Shown piece after piece: positions 10,123-22,700 of a stretch of 60,000 nucleotides of DNA (positions are counted from its first letter, which is position 1; the number at the start of each line of letters is the position of its first letter). The translations under genes were made by a program, and so were the position numbers. The DNA is from Antedon mediterranea (lineage: Eukaryota > Echinodermata > Crinoidea > Comatulida > Antedonidae). The DNA lies in the NCBI RefSeq assembly GCF_964355755.1, contig NC_092678.1, forward strand, positions 25,030,365 through 25,090,364, read 5' to 3'. The notes under the pieces were generated by a model. The model saw nothing but the letters and a program-made list of their open reading frames with translations, was not told the DNA's origin and did no database searches.

Positions 10123-11520
10123 AGAATGAACCATTACCAAAAGCGTTGTACATTTAAATTATGTAACATAAACTTGTTGGAAGAGAAACGTTTTTAGTAA
10201 TACGCATGGCCATGAATGAGATGCAAATAACTTTAGTATAATATGATATATTATATTATATATTTTTTGAATGATATTTTTTTTAAACACTTTAACATAT
10301 TTTCAGTGGCCATCCTTGTATACGAAACTTATCACCGAAGCATGCCGTTGATCGTAGAAACTGTGCTAGATGGTGGAAAGGTGATGAGGTGATAGGGTGA
10401 TGATGTGATAAGGTGATAAGGTTTTCTTATTTATTTTTCCTTTATTCTCCTTCTTCCTTGAACTCCTCTTCTATGTAATCCGTTTGATATTTCTATTTTC
10501 AGTATGTTATGCTTTATTAGTTGATTTTAAAAAGCTAACGGCTAATAGTATAATGATGACGCGAGCAGTGTGAGGCGAATTCTATAATGATGACGCAAAA
10601 TAATAGTATATTAATGATGACGCAAATAGTAATACGCTAATTCTATAATGATGACGCAAAATAATAGTATATTAATGATGACGCGAGCAGTATGACGCGA
10701 ATTCTATAATGATGACGCAAACAGTACGACGCGAATTTTATATATGTTGACGCGATACTAAATGATAATTACAAAATGTGCGACTATAATTTCTTTTCAA
10801 ATGATTGTTTCTGTGCGTATTATAAATATTCAACCATTAAACAAAAACTGAATAAATCAAGGTGTACGAAACACCATTCTCCATTCTCAGGTAAAGTTGA
10901 AAATGTTTGTTTCGGTTGAATCATGCAATCTATAAAAAAAAATGTTAAAATGTCTTTGTTGAATACTTACTGTGTATATGTACTTTGTATACCATTCTGT
11001 ACCATTAACCTAACACTGTGTAATCGGTATTATAATTAATATTAGTTTTTACTTAAGTGACCTTAGTCTAGTCAGGATTAACTTAGCCAGTAGATAAGTC
11101 TGTAAGTAAGTTGGTAGATTGTAGTTAGTAGTAAGTTGGTAGATAGGTGCGCTGTAAATGGTACCAATTAATTAAAATAAGCGAAGTAAGTATTAGACTT
11201 AGATGAAGCAGTTAGTATGATACCGATTACACTTCATCAACTAATCATTTCATTTACTTTTTTGTTTTCAACTTCTACTTATTGTTGTTATACTATTATT
11301 ATTATCTGTTATCGTTCTACTGTCAATCGTACAAGGAATCTATCTCGATTTCAGCTATTATCTGTTTAGAATAAACTTATTTCAATTGGCATAAATTAAT
11401 AAAGTTGATCCAAATTATTCAAAGAACGTTAACGTATATCGTTTGAAATGTCAATGGATCTGTGACGATTTAGAGTGAAATCGATTTATAAACTATTTAA
11501 GGAGAGGCGTACGGACGGGC
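10123..11520. other. Intergenic stretch with a TGACGC-rich repeat
   Basis: No exon supported. It includes a GATGAGGTGATA-type run (10380-10420), the tandem repeat described separately (10540-10765), and a low-complexity GTAAGTTGGTAGAT stretch around 11100-11150. Confidence 0.35.
10540..10765. repeat. Irregular tandem repeat of ATAATGATGACGC
   Basis: Units like TTCTATAATGATGACGCAAA recur about seven times at variable spacing, each with TGATGACGC. The core TGACGC(A/G)A resembles a CRE/bZIP half-site, but a simple repeat origin is equally likely. Confidence 0.6.
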
Positions 11521-11525
11521 AACAA

Positions 11526-11810
11526 TTAGGCCTTATAAACTCGATAAAAAAAACCCCTTAAGATAACATAGGCCTACATATATCATTTTCGGCCTACCGG
11601 TAAACATTAGGCCTTCATAAACTCGATAAAAAAAACCTTAAGATAACATACATATATCATTTTCGGCCTACCGGTAAACATTAGGCCTTCATAAACTCGA
11701 TAAAAATCTTACAACGTTAAGATAAATAATTTACTCGATTTTAATTACTTATATTTTAGAAATAAATCATATTCGGCCTACCGGTAAATATCAGGCCTTA
11801 TGAACTCTAT
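11526..11810. repeat. About 80-bp tandem repeat, 3-4 copies
   Basis: The segment TTAGGCCTTCATAAACTCGA ... ATCATTTTCGGCCTACCGGT recurs from 11526, 11607 and 11681, and in a diverged form to about 11810. AGGCC words are frequent in it. Confidence 0.7.
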
Positions 11811-12094
11811 CGATCATTAATATACAAATAATGAATGTTTAATGGGGCGTACTATTGCACGCCATGCGACCCACAATCGTCCAATCAAATGACAGGAATT
11901 TATGTAGGCGTTTAACATAAAATAATTGCCGGTTGTCGTGCATCGTTTGTAATTATTTAGATTTTTTAAAAAGCGCATATTAGCTAATATGGCATAACAT
12001 ACTTGTGTCCGTTAAATGTTCAGGGTCACATGGGTACGAAGCGTCTCGAAAACACATCCCCTGAAAACAAAACATTTGAGGAGAGTTTTGTCGG

Positions 12095-12240
12095 GGGTGT
12101 AATAGCCCCTTGTCAGGGGTGTAATAGCCCCTTGTCAGGGGTGTAATAGCCCCTTGTCAGGGGTGTAATAGCCCCTTGTCAGGGGTGTAATAGCCCCTTG
12201 TCAGGGTGTAATAGCCCCTTGTCAGGGGTGTAATAGCCTC
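12095..12240. repeat. 22-bp tandem repeat, about 7 copies
   Basis: The unit GTGTAATAGCCCCTTGTCAG repeats with a 22-bp period (GTAATAGCC at 12121, 12143 and onwards). One copy lacks a G. Reverse-frame peptides from it are repeat artefacts. Confidence 0.85.
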
Positions 12241-13392
12241 TCTACCCAATAAGCCAACCCACACCTTCTCGTGGTTGACCCTGGTTAACCAAAGCATACC
12301 GTTTTGGAACAGACGTGGGCAATGGCAGTTTTGTTCATGTTGTCGAATTATAATGTAATGAATATTGTTTAATAATACTTTTTTCTTTTTCTTTTTCAAA
12401 TGCTCAAATTTACTGGCCGAGTGGACGAACATCCTTGCTACTTCAAGACGAGGTACCCATCAATTGTCATAGACTTAGAATAGATGTTTGATAGTAGAAA
12501 ATAAATTATACAAATTTTACAACTGGAGTTTAATTTGTTGATAATGTGATCCGAAGGCGTCAAAAGCTTGTATAATATGAATTAGCGTATTCAATTTGAG
12601 GTTATCGACTTAAAAGAGAATGGTTATGTCCGTTAATAGAGTTGCCATGCCATTATATGTTGCCATGCCATTATCTGTTGCCATGCCACTGTCACTATGT
12701 GATTCCATAGGTCCTGTCATCTTTCTTTACTGTACTGCGCAGAACCTCGTTTGAATATAACCGTCGCACATAGTGAACTGGTAGTAGAAAAGAAATGTAG
12801 CTGCATGTGACCATGGAGGAATAATATTAATACCAAAATGGTTCCATCTAGTTAGTGAGTGCGGAATGAGTTGAATAACAAAAACACTACATAAGATATT
12901 GTATCCAAAAGTATTTAATAACAAATAAAAACAAGATTGTACCGTACTGATATTTTGGAATGCTTACAATTTAATTACAATGCAGCAAAACAAAAAGAGT
13001 TAATTTATATATTCAAATTAAATTATAAATGGAGGTATGTTATTGTAAATGTCTGCAAAACCAGCTAACATTCTTAATATAAAACTATTACAGTACAAAT
13101 AAGTAAATAATGAAAAAACATCACTGTTCCAACATCGATACATGAGTCTGTTTCAGTAATAAGCTACTATTTGTATGGCATTTATCATTTACTTATCTAA
13201 AGAAAACGACAATATTCCATTATTCTTGGGTGTACTATCTGCAAACCACATTATGTCGCAATAATATAAAATTGGTCATGATATTTAAACATAATTTACA
13301 GTATTCAATCTGACCTAATACAATTAACACATATTATATATGCTGCATACAAATGATCTTGTATTGCGAATCGCAACTCCTACCAGTCATCA
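12241..13392. other. Intergenic stretch and likely 3' UTR of gene B
   Basis: No exon is seen. The part next to 13392 should be the 3' untranslated region of gene B. No AATAAA on the minus strand was found between about 12500 and 13392. ATTAAA variants occur at 12970-12975 and 12914-12919 (minus) and could serve. Confidence 0.35.
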
Positions 13393-13708
13393 TTAGCCGT
13401 GTAATATTTCAGAAGCTGAGAAAAAAAAATGGAAACTTTCAATCAATTTGAACACAAATACTTGAAATTTAGTAAACTTTTTATCTAAAAATGAGTCTTA
13501 CCCTTTCGTCTTTGTAAATTACAATTTTGCGATTCTCCTGATCGGTGTGTAGTTCCATCGATTGGAGCGCCATCGGCTGTGGCACACCAGCATATTGAGC
13601 CTTTGCACTGATACGCCAGGAACGTCCCGTCAAAGTCACATTTGGGAATAAAATCCTCGTTGGCGTCTATGGATATTTGACGTACTGCACCACACTCACT
13701 CGGAGTAT
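13393..13708 (-). CDS. Gene B: last Tg1 (single exon) and terminal exon with stop
   Basis: Exon 13502-13708 encodes a complete unsplit Tg1: ECGAVRQISIDANEDFIP, KCDFDGTFLAYQCKG, ICWCATADGAPIDGTT and QNC, then LQRRKG, GTAAGA donor. The final exon (13415 down to the stop at 13393) follows TTTTTTTTCTCAG and adds ASEILHG then TAA. The basic LQRRKG stretch could be a cleavage site, which is speculation. No membrane anchor follows. Confidence 0.85.
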
Positions 13709-16700
13709 CTGTAAAATTGAAAAAGGATGTTTATTGATTGATTGATCACATTATTTTAGAATAACAATTCCATATAAATGATACTTATTGTGAATAACAA
13801 TGAATTTGATCTCATTTCTATTGTACAACTCCATGTCATTGGGTTGTTGTACTGTGAGCAACAAAGAGTGAGTGAGTGACACATTTGTAAGATGAACCAA
13901 AAATTACAAAGATGAGAAAAATGTTCTCGCAGATGTTTTGATATTACTTACCACAAGCTGGCATTAGGTAAAAGTTTGGATCTCCTGTGTATATATCTGC
14001 ACAGTGGCATCTATAAAACAAATAAAATACAGAATTATATAATATATAACATAATTAATGATAAAATCAGTACGAACTAACTAGAACTATACTTTCACTT
14101 CACTGTGATTTGTGGATACTTGAATAAATAAATGTAAATACTCGGGCAGCGCTTGTCTGCTTACTTTATTTTGTATCTCCATTGAAATCCAGCCACTGAT
14201 ACCCACAGCATTGTCATTTTTCAGTGCTTATTTTATTTTGTATCTCCATTGAGATCCAGCCACTGATACCCACAGCATTGTCATTTTCAGTGCTTATTTT
14301 ATTTTGTATCTTCATTGAGATCCAGCCACTGATACCCACAGCATTGTCATTATTTTCAGTAATTTGTCTTTGGATTTATAAATAAATATAATATAATATA
14401 AATATATACTTACGGAATTGGGTAGTTGCATTGTATAGGATTGTAATTGCCATCGTCGGTACAGTCTGGCGGGTTCAAATCCGCAATGAAAGCGCCTTGT
14501 TGTGCAGCTTCAGCGAGCTGGGCGTGAACTTCGGCTGCTTCCCTAGAACAGCTGTCAAAATAAACATACATTATTATTTCCATACGTGTTTTATGCAAAA
14601 AATGACTGGGGTAATAATGTTCAGCGCTTAGAGGTTTCACAACATTAGGCGCTATATAAATCCAGGATATTATCATTATTAATGCTATAGCAGTTTAAAC
14701 TCCACGATGGTGGATTATTGCACTTGGTAATCACGGCTTACCTTCCTTGGCCAACAGGTGGCGCCCTCTCGGTTGTTGGTGTACGTTCAGTTGCTTCTAA
14801 AAAACAAAAAAACATGCAAAAACAAATTCAATAATTTAAGGAAGTATATGGCATAAAAATAAGATTGTATGTAAAAAAAGGTATGCTTACCAATTTCAAT
14901 ATTTCTGATAAAGTTTCCATTATTTACATCCACCAAAAAACAGCTGAAAGACAATGGTAGTTTAATTTAATATAATATATTTTAGTGCTTGTGACCATTC
15001 TTGGTTGACAAAACGTATCATAATAAACATAAATTACTTTTATGAACTTTTGGTTTATTGATATAGTACAGGAATTACACAGGAAGGTGTGACTGGTTCC
15101 CTTGACAGCCCCAACACATGGTTGCTCGCAAAGTACTACATAATATGAAATTGTTCCCAATTATATAACTTCACACCCACCCAAATCATGCATATCTCTT
15201 ATATTATCCCTTTATCAAATTTGATATTGACTAATTCTCAAATTATAATACTATATAATGTATAGCTTACTTACAAATTAAGCTTTAATTAAAGATTATT
15301 GTGTAATTACTTAGAATTATGACACTGCACTTCTCTGTACAAGCCATCTTCGGAGCAGGTCAGAGGTACAATGTTGGGTGCTGGACTTCCCTGTGAAATG
15401 GCTTCTGCCTTCTGTTGCTCAATAAACTCTCTCTTCTGTATACAGCTGTTACAAAAATATCAAAACCCAACTAATGTTGTGTATGACCAGCTAGTTACAT
15501 TTTATTTTACAGACAATTAAAAAAACTTCAAGAAAACGATATTAACTGGGGAAACCCAAAAAAGTTTAATTAAAAAAACTTATTTCCATTGGGGTTCTAA
15601 CATAATGCAAGTTTTTAACCCTCAAAAGCTTATTAAATCATTTTCTTTCCATTGTGTAAAATATTGGGTGGGGTGTAGTATATATAGTATAAACGGTAAA
15701 TGACAATTTTAAATACTCACGTTACTTCAGGAACCTCGTAACTCACTGAAAAAAATGAATGCATTAGTTAATTTTAAACAAACTAAAACGAATGTTTTTA
15801 AAATGAGAAAATAGATTACAAGTAAAAAAAGTGGATAGTATTTTATGCTAAGAGCAAGTATACTAGTAATACAGTATAGTGAACACGGTAATTGTTAAAA
15901 CTATATCTTACCACAATCCGGGGCTGTGAAACCAGAGTTTATTCCCGTTTCAGGATTCACACAGAAACATCTGAAGGAGAAGAGTAGCAATAGTATAATA
16001 ATCGCATAATGAACTAAAATCTAATTGTTAATCAAATTTTCTATATGTATGTGATACGGTGTGTTAAAATTAGTTAAATCAGTAAAACTTCCAGAGAATA
16101 TTTAAGTAGAAAAATTATTTGTTCTCTTATTTTTTTTTTTTTTTTTTTTTTATTCAGTATATTACACAGAGGCGCCTTACAAGATGGAACCATCTTAGCT
16201 TCAAGGCGCCTCAGATTAACAAATACAACATTTTAAAACAACTAACAGAAACATCAATTAAATCTTCTAGAATTAACAAGAAATTGTTGTACAAAATAAA
16301 ATAATAAAGCATTTTCACAATTCGAAAGAAGATCGGAACCAAAAATAAAAATTTCACTTAAAAATGTAAAATTAAATGTTAAAGAAAAATCCTTGGCTAA
16401 GATATCCTCAATAATTGAGTTAGCGCTTACAAGTAGAATATCTCTTTGTGTATTATAATTAGGGCAGTAACATAAGAAATGAAGCGGATTCCTTTTATTA
16501 GATTAAACACTTTAATTTACATACCCCTGTTTAGGTATACACTGAAGAAGCTTAAAGGTACCATCTTGGGTACATTGTGGTGCCACTAAATCCTCAGTAG
16601 ATCTACCAGCTTCCTCAGCGTCCTCTATCTGCTCATTAATGGATGCAACCACCTGTAAACACCTAAATAAATAATTTAAAGATTTTATTGGAGACTGTCA

Positions 16701-19700
16701 AATTATTTGTTTGATTTTTGTCATCATCAATCATTACTGCCTCTCCGCTTAAAAGTCTGGCGACATTTCTGCTCAGGTTACAGTCAATTTGTTATATATA
16801 TATTGCATTACTACAGTAATTCGGCGCATTTGAAACATACTTACGTTGTTTCTGGGGTAACAATCCCTGAAAAATAAAGAAAATTAATATTTGAAAAATA
16901 ATAAAAGAAATTGCTGTTTGAAGGCATGATTATCAACATCTTTGCTCGCATATTAAACTAACAGACATTCTCAACAAAAACAGAAGAACAGTTTATAAAA
17001 TTAGATTTAGAAAATGTGCTGATAGTAGTTAAAATGTATTCCTGAAAAAGTAAAGAAATTGATACATAAATTTAAAATAAATCTTTAATTGTTACCGCAT
17101 TCTGGATAAGTCAGCCCTGTTTGGTCACCAGTAATTGCATCAACACAGTAACACCTTTAAAAACAAACGTTTTATCTTTTAGTTGGGATTTTTTACTTTC
17201 TTTAAAAGAATGGAAACAGTTTATTATTTGGTAGTCAATTTGAGACATGGGAGTCCAGGTTCTTGACTGACAGAATTTAAATAACAATTTCTTACCCAAT
17301 TAATGGATGGCATTGTACAAGCACGTAGTTGCCATCTGGGGTACAATTTGGTGGCGCTAGATCGGCAATGAATTCCCCTGCTTTTATAGCGTCGTCTAAC
17401 CTCTTGTTAACGGCAGCTGCTCTATCAGCACATCTATCATACATACATACATGTTTTTATTATAACAATATTCCATCAAAATAAATACTAAACTTAACTG
17501 AAATTGTGAAATAATTTATTTTTATTATTTCTACTGGATAGCTTCTTCAATCAAAGACTGGTCTCCCAGAGGGCTCAGTTATGTTATGATTAGTGGCTGT
17601 GTGTGACAGTGACTTGAGTGTGTGTACTAGTACACTGGGGTAACCCCATACTTGTCTCGAAAGATGTACATTGTAACAAATTACAATACTCACGTTTGTG
17701 GTTCTCTACCTGAAATATAAAAAACAAAAACTGTTTAATTTACATTTGTAAAAAGGCAAAAACCTTTATAATTCAATTAAATTTATAAATTACAGAAATT
17801 TAGACTTAATCATTAATTCTTACCGCATTCAGGATAAGTCAGTCCGGTTTTTTCACCGGTTATTGCGTCAACACAGAAACACCTTTAAAACAAATTACAT
17901 ATGTTACGGAAAAAGGTATTTATATTTGTCCTAAAGCTTAACTTGAAACCGATTAGGCCCTCCACGGAGCCATAGCAGCCAGCAGTGCAGCGCCTACTAG
18001 ATCAGAACACCGGGACAAATAGTGCGAATAGTGTACTAAACTCTTTAACATGCACTATGTAAACAGGATTAACAATTTCATGTCCCATCCAAAGGACGAG
18101 GCAATGAGAGTATAGCATCTTGCCTAAGGATACAGTTAGTATGGTACAGACAGACTTAGATTTCTGGTAGTCAATGACATTGACATGTGGAATTTTTGGT
18201 CAACAGTATTTAAATAAATGAATCATTTTTTCTTACCCAATTAATGCGTAGCATTGTGCAAGAGCGTAATTACCATCTGGGGTACACGCTGGTGGCGTTA
18301 GGTCAGCGATGATGGCGCCCCTTTCTCTAGCGTCATCCAACTCCTTGTTAATGGCAGCAGCCTTATCAGCACATCTATTATACATATTTTCAAACATTAT
18401 CTTTAATTTATTAAAATTTGCTATCAAATTTAAATATTAGAACATAACATAAAATAAATGAGTTTGTAAAAGTCGTCATACTGAATGAAATTGGAACAAC
18501 TTATAATACTTACGTTTGTTGTTCTGTACCTGAAATAAAAACAAAAAAAATGTTTGATTTACATTTATTTTATTTAAAAAATGTTTATGGATTAAACAAA
18601 AAAATACATTTATAATTTACATTACATTATTGAGTTACGTAAATTTAAAATTTATAAATAATTCATAATTTATAAATAATTTATAAATAATTGTTACCAC
18701 ATTCAGGATAAGTGAGCCCTGTTTGGTCACCAGTAATTGCATCAACACAGTAACACCTTTAAAAACAAATTACATATTCTATATAGTCTGTATCTTTAGT
18801 TAAGATGTTTTGCTTTCTTTAAAATTATAACAGTTTAATTGCATGTATAAGTCTTCTGGTGGAATTTTTGTTCGTTTAAATAAATTAATCATTTTTTCTT
18901 ACCCAATTAATGCGTAGCATTGTGCAAGAGCGTAGTTACCATCTGGGGTACACGCTGGCGGCGTTAGGTCAGCAATGATTGTTCCTCTTTTTATAGCGTC
19001 ATCTAAATCCTTGTTAATGGCTGCAGCCTCCTCAGCACATCTAGATTACATAAAAATAAAATAATAAATGTATAATTCATTCCTAAAAGTCAACAAAACT
19101 TAACTTAAGCTATTATAACACTCACGTTTGTTGTTCTGGTTCTGAAATAAAAAAATAAAAAAAACTGTTGTAGATTGTTATTTAAAAGAAAAACATAAAA
19201 CATAAACAATTAAATCTATAATTATCAAATAACGAGAGGCCAGCCATTATCAAGATCAAAACATTGAATCATGGCTGGCCTCTCGTTATTTGGAGTCAGT
19301 TTTATACTATGTTATTTAAACATAATCAGAGCATCTATGGTTTTTATAATTATCAAATTTTATAACTTTAAAATCAACATTAATTCTTACCACACTCAGG
19401 ATAAGTCAGCCCCGTTGGGTCACCAGTAATTTCATCAACACAGTAACACCTTTAAAACAAATTATCAATTCTAATTATGATGTTCTCATTTTATAATTTT
19501 TATTTATTTAATTTGTTTCTTTAGTTTTATTCCTATATTGAAATAGTTTTACTATTTTAGGTAGACAATGTTAAAGTTTAGATACTTTCTAAACTTTATT
19601 TAAATAAATGAATATTCATACCAATTTAAAGTCTTACCCAATCAACGCTAAGCATTGTCCAAGAGCGTAGTTGCCATCTGGAGTGCATGTTGGGGGCGAC

Positions 19701-22700
19701 AGATCAGCGATGATGGTGCCTGATCTATAAGCATCTTGTAACCGCTGGTTGATTTCTGCTGCTTCCTTAGCGCATCTATTACACATACATATATGTTAAG
19801 CTCTATCAAACTAGTTTGACAAAAAAGTGTGATGTGCCCAAATATGACATCATGTCCATATATGGGCACATCACATTTTTTTTTGTCGCATAAAGTTTGA
19901 CAGTGTAGACAGAGCTTAATAAAAATTTTTCATCAAAATAAAATTGTTGATGAATGAAAACTTAGCAAACATAAATAAATTCAATGAAAACTATTTAAAA
20001 ATAATACTCACCCTTGTAGTTCTGTGATATCTGAAATAAAAGCAAATAATACAAAGTTTCAACATGTTTATTAAATTAATTTGTTCTAAAAAAACAAAGA
20101 AAATTTAATATATGCAAAGAAAAATTAATGTCACATGATAAGAATGTTACGTACCGTGGCTACAGTCAGGAGCAATCTTTCCTGTCTTTTCTCCAGTTAT
20201 GATGTCAACACAGTAACAGCTACAAATAAATAACAAATAAATAACAAACAAAAAAATGTTGGTTTAAGTTTGTTGGGGGTGGCGGCAGTACTAGAATATA
20301 GAACATTGACACTTTGTGAAGTACGGCTTCTACATACTATCCATTTGGTTGTGCTAGATCATGCCATTTATTTATTTATTTGTTGATCATGCACCTTTCA
20401 AATCAAATATAATTTTATTCATCTTGTTAAAATATAAAGAAAAAGGTTGATAAAGAAATGAAAATATATACAAAAGTCATCAAGCATCGTATTGATCGGT
20501 TGCACTCACAATATGCGGTGCGAAACAAGAAACAGAACAGAACATATTGAGATTAAGGAGAAACATATTGTGTAATTATTAGTGAATCTTACCCTAGGGG
20601 TTCTAGTGAGCATTGGACGTCCACATATTGTGTAATTATTAGTGAATCTTACCCTAGGGGTTCTAGTGAGCATTGGACGTCCACATATTGTGTAATTATT
20701 AGTGAATCTTACCCTAGGGGGTCTAGTGAGCATTGGACGTCCACATATTGTGTAATTATTAGTGAATCTTACCCTAGGGGGTCTAGTGAGCATTGGACGT
20801 CCACATATTGTGTAATTATTAGTGAATCTTACCCTAGGGGGTCTAGTGAGCATTGGACGTCCACATATTGTGTAATTATTAGTGAATCTTACCCTAGGGG
20901 GTCTAGTGAGCATTGGACGTCCACATATTGTGTAATTATTAGTGAATCTTACCCTAGGGGTTCTAGTGAGCATTGGACGTCCACATATTGTGTAATTATT
21001 AGTGAATCTTACCCTAGGGGGTCTAGTGAGCATTGGACGTCCACATATTGTGTAATTATTAGTGAATCTTACCCTAGGGGTTCTAGTGAGCATTGGACGT
21101 CCACATATTGTGTAATTATTAGTGAATCTTACCCTAGGGGTTCTAGTGAGCATTGGACGTCCACATATTGTGTAATTATTAGTGAATCTTACCCTAGGGG
21201 TTCTAGTGAGCATTGGACGTCCACATATTGTGTAATTATTAGTGAATCTTACCCTAGGGGTTCTAGTGAGCATTGGACGTCCACATATTGTGTAATTATT
21301 AGTGAATCTTACCCTAGGGGTTCTAGTGAGCATTGGACGTCCACATATTGTGTAATTATTAGTGAATCTTACCCTAGGGGTTCTAGTGAGCATTGGACGT
21401 CCACATATTGTGTAATTATTAGTGAATCTTACCCTAGGGGTTCTAGTGAGCATTGGACGTCCACATATTGTGTAATTATTAGTGAATCTTACCCTAGGGG
21501 TTCTAGTGAGCATTGGACGTCCACATATTGTGTAATTATTAGTGAATCTTACCCTAGGGGTTCTAGTGAGCATTGGACGTCCACATAGTTTCCATCGGGG
21601 GAGCAGGCTGGTGGAACCAGGTCAGCTATCTCGGTTCCGAGCTTTGCAGCCTCTGCCAGTTGCTGATTGACCGCTGCTGCTTTCTGTGCACATCTGATGA
21701 GATGAATTCAATAATATATTAGTAGAAAAGTGTAACTTTATTCTACCCCTTTCATATTTAAGCTTGGTTCCCGCTAAGATGCAAGGACGAATGATTATTA
21801 AAACAAGTCGCAGCTTAAGTCTTTGTGTTGTGGGAACAAAGTTTTAGTAAAATGCTACAGCCAATGGGTTGTCAACAATGTTGTTTTGGATGATGTGCAC
21901 CCTAGCGTATGCTACAGCCAATGGGTTGTCAACAATGTTGTTTTGGATGATGTGCACCCTAGCGTATGCTACAGCCAATGGGTTGTCAACAATGTTGTTT
22001 TGGATGATGTGCACCCTAGCGTATGCTACAGCCAATGGGTTGTCAACAATGTTGTTTTGGATGATGTGCACCCTAGCGTCGACACATCCTCCATGTACAT
22101 GTATGTATATGTGGAAATAAACTAATTAAAACACTGTTGTTTTGTATGGTGTGCGTCTCAGTGTGTTTGGTAGGCAATGTGAAACAGGTAATATTAGAGA
22201 ATATGAGATTAGCTTGCTTAATCTCTTTCGAATGTATACTTACTTTCCTGTTGGTGTCACTGAAAAAAAAACAAAAACGAAAACAAAATTCAGCCAATAT
22301 ATCAAAAACTCATCCAAGAAATTACATTTACCAACTTACTATTGAATTTTGAAACTAATAATTAGTAATAATATAAATTATACAATACTTACTACAATTG
22401 GGTGATGTCAGTCCATTTGGTTTCCCTGTTCTGATATCTACACATATGCAGTCGGTGAAACTACAAAGAAATATCATACAATACTAACTAAAAGCTGAGC
22501 AATGTAATTTTCTGATACTAATATAATAGAAACATGAAATGAAATGTATATTGAAAATATTCTTTTTTCCAAACCAATAATTAGTAAAAACTAGTTTTAC
22601 TAATTATTGGTTTGGAAAAAAGAATATTTTCAATACACTTATACCTACAAACCAGATGAACATTTTCAATCATGAAATGAAATGGTTTGGGTATCATAGT

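Noticed and set aside
20506-21573. 355-residue open frame on the minus strand with 17 copies of a 20-residue repeat
   Set aside because: It is the 60-bp minisatellite read in a frame different from the Tg1 exon it derives from. It stays open only because 60 is divisible by three and the copies are identical.
20562-21597. CRISPR-like regular array
   Set aside because: There are no unique spacers, the whole 60-bp unit repeats, and the context is an animal exon/intron boundary.
21823-22125. Open frames on both strands across the 57-bp repeat
   Set aside because: Period divisible by three; low-copy tandem repeat in an intron with no domain or splice support.
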